NCBI GenBank assembly: GCA_002342035.1
Contig: DDPE01000038.1
Location: 124,001-188,000, forward strand
Source of the DNA: Asticcacaulis sp. UBA2476
GTDB lineage: Bacteria > Pseudomonadota > Alphaproteobacteria > Caulobacterales > Caulobacteraceae
Direction: 5' to 3'
Length of the DNA: 64,000 nt
A program made the position numbers and the translations under genes. Shown here piece by piece: positions 53,065 to 60,370 of the stretch (positions are counted from its first letter, which is position 1; each line of letters opens with the position of its first letter). The notes below the pieces were generated by a model. The model was not told where the DNA came from. It made no database searches and worked only from the letters and a program-made list of their open reading frames with translations.

Positions 53065-53499
53065 CTATCCGCGACAATAGCCTTCGCCGGTCATGACGAT
53101 CAGGCAGTCAGTTTTATCGGCCAGCCATTTCATGCCGGTGTCCGCGCCACTGCCTGCGCGGATGATATGCTCGGCCCCGTCACGAGTGAAGACCAGTCCG
53201 CCCTGCTGGAACGCGGCCGGAAAGGTGCGTACGCCGTCAAGGTTCTGGATCGCCACTTCAAATCCGCCGTTCAGGGGTTTGACCTCCAGCCACGTCCCTT
53301 CGGGGCCCGTCCATTTACCGGTCCAGTCGGGCACAGATGAGGCCGCCGCAGACGCCGAAACCGGTGCCTCAGCACTGACGGGCGGTAATTCCGGTGGGTT
53401 TTGCGGTGGCTCCGGCGCGCGTGAGCAGGCGCTCACCGCCACGCTAAGTCCCACAATGACCGGTGCCATGTGCGCGCGTATAAGGGGTAATAGGGTCAT
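53065..53499 (-). CDS. Putative lipoprotein with Pro-rich linker, unknown
   Basis: A 144-residue protein with a lipobox-like signal (GLSVAVSACSRAPEP, Cys at about 25). A Pro/Ala-rich linker (about 30-57) is followed by a small domain (WTGKWTGPEGTWLEVKPLNG, then ADKTDCLIVMTGEGYCRG with two Cys). The WTGKWTGPEG pattern is reminiscent of lipocalin-like or META-type small periplasmic domains. It is likely anchored in the outer or inner membrane. It is 44 bases upstream of the PhnA-like gene on the same strand. Confidence 0.65.
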   Translation of the reverse strand: MTLLPLIRAHMAPVIVGLSVAVSACSRAPEPPQNPPELPPVSAEAPVSASAAASSVPDWTGKWTGPEGTWLEVKPLNGGFEVAIQNLDGVRTFPAAFQQGGLVFTRDGAEHIIRAGSGADTGMKWLADKTDCLIVMTGEGYCRG

Positions 53500-53812
53500 G
53501 AAAATCTCGTCCTTAAGTGCATAGCCTTGCCGACCATTCCCGCTTCAGTGTAACATATTGCCACCGTCGCGATATGTTTTTTGAGCCCTTTTTGGCTGGC
53601 GGATTTTTTGCAGCGGCGAAGACCATATCTGCATGTGCGATTTAAAACGGCACATCAGATAACACGGGTCTTTGTGGCGCACACGCTACAGTATCAGTGT
53701 ATCAAGGGCAGCCGCCAATTTAAGGTTGCTGATGGCCCGGTTTAAAACTAACTTGCCTATGGCGCAGTGCACAAATTTTTATTGATTATTTATGTGCAAA
53801 AGGGGTTATTTT
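53500..53812. promoter_or_regulatory. Gene-free region with AT-rich promoter ahead of HAD-UbiA gene
   Basis: No gene seen. The last 50 bases are AT-rich and contain an inverted repeat TGCACA (53768-53773) and TGTGCA (53793-53798) ending right at the ribosome site AAAAGGGG. Such a hairpin or operator may control the three-gene cassette that follows. Confidence 0.35.
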
Positions 53813-55273
53813 ATGAAATTCGATGCGCTTAAAGACATTTCCGCCGTGGTTCAGGCCCCGCCTCTGGTGGTCGATCTGGATGGCACCCTGGTCAAATCCG
53901 ACCTGTTGATCGAGTCTGCCTTCGCCGCGCTCGGCAACAATCCCGCGTCATTATTTGGCATGTTGGGCGCTTACCTGCGCGGAAAACCGGCCCTCAAATC
54001 CTATATTGCCGAACGCACAGATATCGATGTCGCTCACCTGCCCTACGACGCCGAAGTGCTGGCCCTGATCCAGCAGGCGCGCAATGACGGCCGCGAGGTT
54101 TATCTGGCCTCGGCCACCCATAAGAAATATGTCGAAGCGGTCGCCAACCATCTGGGCGTATTTACCGGCTGGTTCGCCTCGGATGAGACGATCAACCTGT
54201 CTGGCTCGAAAAAAGCCGCACGTCTGGTCGCAGAGTTTGGCGAAAAGGGCTTTGACTATATCGGCAATGACGCCATCGACCTCAAGGTTTGGCCGCAGGC
54301 GCGCGACTGTATCGCCGTAAATGCGCCGGGGGCCGTGCGCTCAAAGCTTAAAAAAATCAGTCCCAATGCGGTCGTCCTCAAGACCCTGCCCAAGCAGGGT
54401 AAGGCGTGGATCAAGTTGCTGCGCGTCCATCAATGGGCCAAAAACGGTCTGGTCATGGTGCCGGTCCTGACCTCGCAAAGCTTTAGCGTCACCTCGATCA
54501 CGCAGGCGGTAGCTGCTTTTTTTGCCTTCTCGCTGGCGGCGTCATCTATCTATATTATCAATGACTTAGTGGATATTGACGCCGACCGTCAGCATCCGTC
54601 GAAAAAGCGACGCCCTCTGGCCGCCGGCACCGTGCCGATCCTGCCGGCCATGATCGCGGCCCCGATACTGCTGGTGGCGTCGCTGGTCGGGGCTTACTTC
54701 GTCAATCCGTTGTTTTTGGCGGTTTTGACCGGATATCTGGTGCTGACCACGCTCTATACCTTTAGCCTTAAGCGCAAACTGCTGGTCGATGTCGTGGCCC
54801 TGGCCGGGCTTTACACCATCCGCGTGGTCGGCGGAGCGGCGGCGATTTCGGTCGTCGTGTCGGAGTGGCTGCTGGCCTTTTCGGTATTTGTCTTTACCGC
54901 GCTGGCGCTCATTAAGCGCTATACCGAACTGACCGTGCGCTTCGATCAGGATTTGCCTGACCCGACCAACCGCAACTACCGTAAGGCCGATCTGCCGATT
55001 GTGGCCACGCTGGCCGCCGCCGCAGGCTTTAACGCCGTCACCGTGTTTGCGCTCTATGTGTCCGATGACAAGATCAGCCAGCTTTATGCTAACCCCAAGC
55101 TGCTGTGGCTGATCTGCCCGCTGCTGCTGTACTGGCTGGGCCGCTGCCTGATGCTGGCCCACCGCCGCGATATGAACGATGACCCGATTGTGTTTGCCTT
55201 AAAAGACCGCAACAGCTTGCTGACGGTCGCGGCCTGCGGCGTGGTCATGCTGGCCGCCATGATTAAATTTTAG
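53813..55273 (+). CDS. HAD phosphatase-UbiA prenyltransferase fusion (polyprenyl-phosphate sugar synthase-like)
   Basis: A 486-residue fusion. The N-terminal HAD domain (about 1-190) has motif I VVDLDGTLV (Asp21, Asp23) and motif IV YIGNDAIDLK (Asp153). The C-terminal UbiA domain (about 200-486) has eight or nine helices with the metal/diphosphate motif NDLVDIDADR (250-259) and SKKRRPLAAG. UbiA proteins with a HAD partner include decaprenyl-phosphate 5-phosphoribosyltransferase systems, in which the UbiA part attaches phosphoribose to a polyprenyl phosphate and a phosphatase removes the phosphate. ATG 53813 follows AAAAGGGG; an ATG seven codons earlier is less likely. The donor and lipid are inferred. 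Confidence 0.82.
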   Translation: MKFDALKDISAVVQAPPLVVDLDGTLVKSDLLIESAFAALGNNPASLFGMLGAYLRGKPALKSYIAERTDIDVAHLPYDAEVLALIQQARNDGREVYLASATHKKYVEAVANHLGVFTGWFASDETINLSGSKKAARLVAEFGEKGFDYIGNDAIDLKVWPQARDCIAVNAPGAVRSKLKKISPNAVVLKTLPKQGKAWIKLLRVHQWAKNGLVMVPVLTSQSFSVTSITQAVAAFFAFSLAASSIYIINDLVDIDADRQHPSKKRRPLAAGTVPILPAMIAAPILLVASLVGAYFVNPLFLAVLTGYLVLTTLYTFSLKRKLLVDVVALAGLYTIRVVGGAAAISVVVSEWLLAFSVFVFTALALIKRYTELTVRFDQDLPDPTNRNYRKADLPIVATLAAAAGFNAVTVFALYVSDDKISQLYANPKLLWLICPLLLYWLGRCLMLAHRRDMNDDPIVFALKDRNSLLTVAACGVVMLAAMIKF

Positions 55274-55288
55274 ATATTTCAGGCCATC

Positions 55289-56740
55289 ATGTTTTCAACA
55301 TTTTCAAATATTTATAACAAATATTACGACAAATATGTCGAACCACACCCCGTCAATAAACTATGGGATCGGCTCGATCGTAAAGTCGCGGATGACGCCA
55401 CGACCTTAAGCCGCGCCGACATCATTTTGTGCGCCGTCATGGGCGTCATCGGCATCGTGATTTCACTGTGGGCCTTTGCCCAGACTGAGCGCGTGCCGGG
55501 TATCAACACCTATATGAGCATCTTCCTGCAATCGGACGTCGGGCGGGTCGCGGAAAATCTGGTCACCCCGTCGGGCAACCATTCGCGCACGGCGGTGCAT
55601 CCGATTTCGTCAATCCTTTTGACCCCGATCGGCTATGTGCTGACCGCCATAGGCTTATCGCCCATCGCCGCCGCCAAGGCCATGACTGTGGCTATTTGTG
55701 GTGCCAATGTCGCCCTGTTTGCCGCCACCGTGCGTCTGCTCGGCCTGCCCCGCTATGCGGTGGCGCTGTTTACCGCCCTGTTTATATCCAGCGCCTGTTT
55801 CGTGTTCTGGGGCTCAGTGATCGAGCTGTTCCCGTTTGCGGGCTTCACCATTATCCTTAGCCTGTTTCTGCTGGCCTATACCCGCCCGCTCAAAGCCGTG
55901 TGGTGGGTGGTGCTGAATGTCCTGACGCTGGGGATCACCACCACCAACTGGACGGCAGGCCTGATTGCGACCACCGCGCGCCACCGGCTGAAATCGTTCT
56001 TTGCGATTGCCACCATAGCTCTTGGGGCCGTGGGTGTGTTGGCGGTTGTTCAGCATCCTCTGTTTGAAAAATCGGCCTATTTCTTCAACCCCATCCCCCT
56101 GATGCGCGAAACCAACTTCACCCAGCCGTCGATGCAGGCCAAGGGCGACTATAAGGCCGGCTGGAACCCGCTGACCAATCTGCGCAGCCTGTATGTGACC
56201 ACGGTGGTCGCCATGCCGTCCGAGGTCGAGCAGCAAAACACCATTGAACTGGTCACCACCAACCAGACGTCAGGCTTCCCAAAGGGCGAAATCTCACCGG
56301 TCATCGCCACCGCCGCCTGGGTCGTGTTGTTCGGTCTAGGGGTTTGGGGCGCCATCAGCCATCGCCCCTTGCGCACAGTGGCCATCGGGGTCGGCGTCAT
56401 GCTGGCTTTCCAGACCCTGCTGCACTCAGTCTACGGCGAAGTGACCTTCCTCTATAGCTGGCACTTCATGCCGATGATCCTGCTGGTCGCGGCGTTTTCG
56501 TGGTTCAGCCGCTACCGCTGGGTGGCGGTGGCGATGGCTGTCACCGTCATTGTTTTCGGCGGCATCAACAATGTCCACCGCCTGCAAGCGACCGTGAATA
56601 CCGCCGGGTGCCTGTCGCAGCTTAATTCCGTCAAGACCTATCAGTCCTGGGCGCTGATCAAGACAGAACCGTCGAGCGATGTGGCCAAGTCTTACCCGCC
56701 GCTTGACCCCGCCGACATCAAACAGTGCCAACCTCTCTGA
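55289..56740 (+). CDS. Polytopic membrane protein, GT-C glycosyltransferase-like
   Basis: A 483-residue protein with about ten membrane helices. The first loop after TM1 holds SDVGRVAENL and AVHPISSIL, an acidic residue followed by His-Pro as in GT-C transferases that use lipid-linked sugars. A long periplasmic loop lies at about 270-345 (FFNPIPLMRETNFTQPSMQA). The C-terminal helices contain FLYSWHFMPMILLVAAF. It starts 15 bases after the HAD-UbiA gene. The likely role is transfer of a polyprenyl-linked pentose to an envelope glycan. A Wzy-type polymerase is a less likely alternative. Confidence 0.6.
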   Translation: MFSTFSNIYNKYYDKYVEPHPVNKLWDRLDRKVADDATTLSRADIILCAVMGVIGIVISLWAFAQTERVPGINTYMSIFLQSDVGRVAENLVTPSGNHSRTAVHPISSILLTPIGYVLTAIGLSPIAAAKAMTVAICGANVALFAATVRLLGLPRYAVALFTALFISSACFVFWGSVIELFPFAGFTIILSLFLLAYTRPLKAVWWVVLNVLTLGITTTNWTAGLIATTARHRLKSFFAIATIALGAVGVLAVVQHPLFEKSAYFFNPIPLMRETNFTQPSMQAKGDYKAGWNPLTNLRSLYVTTVVAMPSEVEQQNTIELVTTNQTSGFPKGEISPVIATAAWVVLFGLGVWGAISHRPLRTVAIGVGVMLAFQTLLHSVYGEVTFLYSWHFMPMILLVAAFSWFSRYRWVAVAMAVTVIVFGGINNVHRLQATVNTAGCLSQLNSVKTYQSWALIKTEPSSDVAKSYPPLDPADIKQCQPL

Positions 56741-56758
56741 TAATCTGAAAGACCCGCT

Positions 56759-57142
56759 TTGAACCTGCAACTTGTCGCCCCCATCCTGCTGAGCGTGGCC
56801 CTATCCTCCGGCTCCCAGATCATCTTGAAAAAAGGCATGGTCGATCCGGCCATGCAAACCAGCCTGCAAAGCGGCAATATGCTGACCATTGCTTTGGCGA
56901 TACTCACCTCGCCGCTGGTGATCGGAGGGCTGTTTTGCTTTGGCCTCAGCGCCATTGTCTGGCTGTTTGTACTGTCCAAGGTGCCGCTGTCATCGGCCTA
57001 TCCGTTCGTGGCCCTCGGCATTGTCGTGACGGTGGCGGCGGGCATGACCATGTTTGGCGAAACCATCAGCGTCGCCAAAGCGATAGGTGTCGGCTTTATC
57101 GTACTGGGGATACTGTGCGTGGCGGCCCCCGCAACCGCTTAA
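56759..57142 (+). CDS. SMR/EamA-type small membrane transporter (ArnE/ArnF-like)
   Basis: A 127-residue protein with four membrane helices, in the size range of SMR proteins and ArnE/ArnF flippase subunits. Conserved features are SVALSSGSQIILKKGM in helix 1, SKVPLSSAYPFVALGIVVTV in helix 3 and AIGVGFIVLGILCVAAP in helix 4. The start is TTG at 56759, eighteen bases after the previous stop. Next to a polyprenyl-phosphate sugar enzyme and a GT-C-like protein, flipping of a lipid-linked sugar is more likely than drug efflux. It overlaps the converging hfsB stop by four bases (TTAA). Confidence 0.75.
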   Translation: MNLQLVAPILLSVALSSGSQIILKKGMVDPAMQTSLQSGNMLTIALAILTSPLVIGGLFCFGLSAIVWLFVLSKVPLSSAYPFVALGIVVTVAAGMTMFGETISVAKAIGVGFIVLGILCVAAPATA

Positions 57143-57831
57143 GCGCGTTTCGCTGCGCGTGCCCGGTTATAGACCATGCCCGCGAACTGACCACCGGCGG
57201 CCTCTATATCCGCCTTGAGCGCCAGTCGCGCTGACAAATCACCATCTGGTTCCGACACCACCATCACCACCGCGTCCATCAGTGGTGCCAGTTTCAGCGC
57301 CGCGTCTGAGCGGTCAGCCGACGGCACATCAACCACAATGGTCTGGGCGTGCTGGCGCAAAGCCTGCCAGTAGCTGGTCTGGGTAAACAGCTTGACGGTT
57401 TGGCCCTTGCTGAGATTTTGCTCCCGAAAGCGCGTCACCCACAGCTTGCCGTCAAAAAATGGCCGCGCCACCAGGAACTTCGCATCCGGCACCATATGGC
57501 CATCACGGTCGCGGGCGGGCGGGGTAATGGCGAAAAAGGCCGAACCATCCGGGGTGGCAGCACACAGCGGACCCGCCGGGCCGAAGCGTTTGGGCTCTGT
57601 CCCCATCGCCACCAACTGGCCCTGCGCTTTCAGGTCAGCGTCAACCAGCCAGACCGGGCGTTTGGCAAAGGCGGCTTCGGTGCGGGCAAACTCACGCGCC
57701 ACGGTCGATACGCCTTCGCCGTTATAGGCCGACACAAACAGGATCGCTCGCCCCATCGTGGCCGATGGCTTCCCCATCGCCCGATTAAGGCCCCGCATCA
57801 GTTCCGCCATTTCACGCGTCAGATCGACCAT
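57139..57831 (-). CDS. hfsB: HfsB-like P-loop protein (degenerate BY-kinase/co-polymerase partner)
   Basis: A 230-residue ParA/CpsD-fold protein. The P-loop position reads VSAYNGEGVSTVAREF (33-48), with Val41 in place of the Walker A lysine of GEGKST. The second motif, VWLVDADLK (60-68), and IVVDVPSADRSD are kept. The usual tyrosine-rich tail of BY-kinases is absent (C-terminus NRARAAKRA). It lies 65 bases downstream of the Wzz-like hfsA on the same strand. It probably regulates the chain-length protein without being an active kinase. Start 57831 (MVDLTREMAEL) is supported by GAAGGG; an ATG six codons earlier is possible. Confidence 0.75.
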   Translation of the reverse strand: MVDLTREMAELMRGLNRAMGKPSATMGRAILFVSAYNGEGVSTVAREFARTEAAFAKRPVWLVDADLKAQGQLVAMGTEPKRFGPAGPLCAATPDGSAFFAITPPARDRDGHMVPDAKFLVARPFFDGKLWVTRFREQNLSKGQTVKLFTQTSYWQALRQHAQTIVVDVPSADRSDAALKLAPLMDAVVMVVSEPDGDLSARLALKADIEAAGGQFAGMVYNRARAAKRA

Positions 57832-57896
57832 AAGCCCTTCACGAATCACATGAAGGTAAGTCTAGGCGGTTTTGACGGCAGGCGACAGACCAGCCT

Positions 57897-59471
57897 TTAC
57901 GCCTTTTTGGCGCCCGCCGTGGTCAGCACCGGCAGGTCGAGCATCCGTGAGGCCGAGCGCGCACTGACAAACCCTTTGCGGCTATAGGCCATGGCCAGCC
58001 CCGCACACAGGGCGGTAAAGCCAGCAAACAAAAACGATCCGATCAGCACCAGTTTTTTCAGGCTCTTGCCGGTCAGTGGCGGTTCAGCGCGGTCAACCAC
58101 GCGCACGGTTTCTTCGGACACCTTGGCGATCTCGGCGGCGGCTTCGGTATCCTGAATGCGGTTGGTGAAGACGCGGATATTGGTTTGCAGGGCCTCACGC
58201 TCAGCCGACAAGCTGTTATATTCGCCTTCCAGCCCCATCAGGCTCTGCATCTTGGTATTGACGTGATCGACCTGGGCCTTCAGTTGCGACCGGCGGCCAC
58301 CTAATGATGCCAGTTCCGCCTCCAGCCGCAGCTTTTCGGTCAGCAGATCCTGATAGATCGGATTGATGCCAAGCCTGTGTTCGCGCTCACCGACCCCGCG
58401 ACCGGACGCCATCATCTGCTCATACTGGACAATCTGCGCCTCGATATCCCTGACCGGTGGGGCCGAGGGCTGATAACGCGCCAGCAGATCCTCGCGCTGG
58501 GCCTTAAGCGCCAGAAGCTTTGACGGAATCGACAGATCCAGATCGCGCGACAGGCTGATTTCTGGTGCCAGCCTTTGCACCCGCGCATTGAGTGCTGACA
58601 GGCGGGCATTGCCCTCAGCAATGCGTGAGTCCGCATCATAAAGCTGACCCAGCACGGTTTCGTGCAGCTTGGCATAGGTCGCCTTGGCGGCCTGAAAATC
58701 ACCGACGCCGTTTTGGGTCAGGAAGTTTTCAAACGCCACATCGGCGCTGTGCAGCCGGCGGTCAAAGGCATTTTTCTGTTCGGCCAGCACGGGGGCGGTT
58801 ACATCCGAAAACACCTGCTGACGATAGCTGACATATTCGTCGATCATGGTATTGAGGATCAGAGCCGCGCTGTTGGGGTTTTCGTGCTTGAAGCTTAAGC
58901 GCACCACATTGATCTGCGGCGTCGTGCCGGTCTCAAAGCCGCCGTAAAGGATCTTCATCGCCTGTTTATCGGCCTCAAGCTTATCGGCCTCGTTACGCGG
59001 CACCCAGCCCGTCGGCAGGTTAGGAATGATCGCGCCGTAGCCCAGCTTTTCGATCACCCGGCGCTTCAAACCGTTGGAATTGAGAATTTCGACTTCGGAC
59101 TGCACCACTTCGTCGATGGTGGCAATGGTGCCACGCGATGGATCACCGGTGCGAGGGACATAGGCGTAATCTTCGCCGACCTTCATCAGCAGAGAGGCAC
59201 CTGCCGTATAGGTCTGAGTCATGCGCAGGGCCACAAACACCCCTGCCCCAAAGATTACGGCAAATACCACCAGCATCAGCCAGATTTCCCGCCGCAGCAG
59301 GGCGAAAATATCGCTGACATCATACTGCATGAAGGCATGGGACTGGATTTTAGACACACGGCGACTATCGACGGTTTTGGCCGTCTGCGCCCGCCCTGCC
59401 CTGTTGCCGGTATCTGCCACCCTAAACCTGTGCTTCATTAAAGCGCCCGGCGACTCATAAGGTCGTCGCAT
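57897..59471 (-). CDS. hfsA: Wzz-type polysaccharide co-polymerase, HfsA-like
   Basis: An approximately 524-residue inner-membrane protein. The Wzz N-terminal domain and TM1 are at about 48-85 (SDIFALLRREIWLMLVVFAV). A long periplasmic coiled-coil region (about 190-450, rich in Arg/Glu/Leu heptads) and TM2 (about 485-507, GSFLFAGFTALCAGLAMAYS) follow. It controls chain length and links the polymerase to the export channel. Several in-frame starts are possible (59471, 59438, 59330) and none has a clear ribosome site; the first is given. It is divergent from the Wza-like hfsD gene. Confidence 0.82.
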   Translation of the reverse strand: MRRPYESPGALMKHRFRVADTGNRAGRAQTAKTVDSRRVSKIQSHAFMQYDVSDIFALLRREIWLMLVVFAVIFGAGVFVALRMTQTYTAGASLLMKVGEDYAYVPRTGDPSRGTIATIDEVVQSEVEILNSNGLKRRVIEKLGYGAIIPNLPTGWVPRNEADKLEADKQAMKILYGGFETGTTPQINVVRLSFKHENPNSAALILNTMIDEYVSYRQQVFSDVTAPVLAEQKNAFDRRLHSADVAFENFLTQNGVGDFQAAKATYAKLHETVLGQLYDADSRIAEGNARLSALNARVQRLAPEISLSRDLDLSIPSKLLALKAQREDLLARYQPSAPPVRDIEAQIVQYEQMMASGRGVGEREHRLGINPIYQDLLTEKLRLEAELASLGGRRSQLKAQVDHVNTKMQSLMGLEGEYNSLSAEREALQTNIRVFTNRIQDTEAAAEIAKVSEETVRVVDRAEPPLTGKSLKKLVLIGSFLFAGFTALCAGLAMAYSRKGFVSARSASRMLDLPVLTTAGAKKA

Positions 59472-59514
59472 TTTGGACTTTAAGGCAAGTTTGGCGGCAA
59501 GCCATTAACCAAAC

Positions 59515-59529
59515 CTTACCTATTTCTAA
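59515..59529. promoter_or_regulatory. CtrA-like site in the hfsA-hfsD divergent promoter
   Basis: TTAA-CCAAACC-TTAC matches the CtrA consensus TTAA-N7-TTAA at seven of eight fixed bases. It lies in the 113-base region between hfsA and hfsD starts. A weaker version, TTAA-N7-ATAA, occurs at 39133-39147 before hfsE. Chance occurrence is not excluded. Confidence 0.3.
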
Positions 59530-59584
59530 AGATTGTTAATACCTGTGAATTTTCGATTCATTTTAGTTTATTCGGGCGCTTTTA

Positions 59585-60313
59585 ATGCTTTTACGTCGGC
59601 ACATCCTCAAAGGCGCGTTAATCCTGCTGGCTGCGACACCGGCCCTTAATGCCTGCGCCACCGGCCCGGCCAGCAACCGCACGCAGACGCAATCGCTTGC
59701 CGAACCGATCGCCTTTGCCGACTGGCAGGACAGCGATGCCGGTTATGCGTTTTATCCGACCGATAAGCTGGATATTCAGGTGCCCTCCGCGCCCGAACTT
59801 AACCGTCAGGCCGTGGTGGGCCAAGATGGTCGCATTTCGCTGCCGATGGCGGGTCAGGTCATGGCCGCCCACAAATCCGTGCCGCAGCTAGAGGCCGATA
59901 TCGCCAAAGCCTATGCGCCATATCTTCGCAACCCCACGGTCAATGTGTTGCCGACCGACACCCCGATGCGGGTGATTGTCGGCGGTGAAGTCAAGGGTGG
60001 CGGCTGGGTCGATATGTCCGGCGATATGGATGCGCTACAGGCCGTGATGGCCGCCGGTGGCTTCACCCCAGCGGCGCGCCGCAAGGAAGTCGTCGTCATC
60101 CGCCGCGGCCCCAGCGGGCAAGCCATGCGCCGGGTCATCAACCTGCAAAACGTCATCGATGGCCGGGGTGGAGAGTTATTTGCCATCCGTCGCAATGACA
60201 TCATCTTTGTGCCGCGCTCCAACATTGCCGAAGCCGGTGTGTGGGTGCAGCAGCATGTCAATGATCTGATCCCGTCGGGCATCATGACCTATCTGCTGTA
60301 TAATAGTAACTAA
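59585..60313 (+). CDS. hfsD: Wza/HfsD-type outer-membrane polysaccharide export lipoprotein
   Basis: A 242-residue lipoprotein precursor (lipobox ALNAC, Cys24). The Poly_export domain is at about 55-125 (YPTDKLDIQVPSAPELNRQ, GRISLPMAGQVMAAH, YLRNPTVNVLPTD) and an SLBB domain at about 130-205 (IVGGEVKGGGWVDMSGDMDA). The C-terminal helix (VQQHVNDLIPSGIMTYLL) would cross the outer membrane as in Wza. It forms the exit channel for holdfast polysaccharide. The gene diverges from hfsA, sharing a promoter region. It is followed by a hairpin and chrA. Confidence 0.87.
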   Translation: MLLRRHILKGALILLAATPALNACATGPASNRTQTQSLAEPIAFADWQDSDAGYAFYPTDKLDIQVPSAPELNRQAVVGQDGRISLPMAGQVMAAHKSVPQLEADIAKAYAPYLRNPTVNVLPTDTPMRVIVGGEVKGGGWVDMSGDMDALQAVMAAGGFTPAARRKEVVVIRRGPSGQAMRRVINLQNVIDGRGGELFAIRRNDIIFVPRSNIAEAGVWVQQHVNDLIPSGIMTYLLYNSN

Positions 60314-60327
60314 GTATATCCGCCCCC

Positions 60328-60356
60328 TTCTCCTCCCCATAGAATGGGGAGGAGAA
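60328..60356 (+). promoter_or_regulatory. Hairpin that buries the leader Shine-Dalgarno ahead of chrA
   Basis: TTCTCCTCCCCAT (60328-60340) pairs perfectly with ATGGGGAGGAGAA (60344-60356) around a 3-base AGA loop. The 3' arm contains GGAGGAG, the ribosome site of a three-codon leader ORF (ATG AGG ACT TAA, 60360-60371) whose stop overlaps the chrA ATG (TAATG). The stem could hide the site and control translation. It may alternatively be a dispersed palindromic repeat or part of an hfsD terminator. Confidence 0.5.
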
Positions 60357-60370
60357 AAAATGAGGACTTA

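Noticed and set aside
53813..55273. Ubiquinone or haem prenyltransferase (UbiA/CtaB)
   Set aside because: The N-terminal HAD domain and the flippase/GT-C neighbours argue for a polyprenyl-phosphate sugar enzyme.
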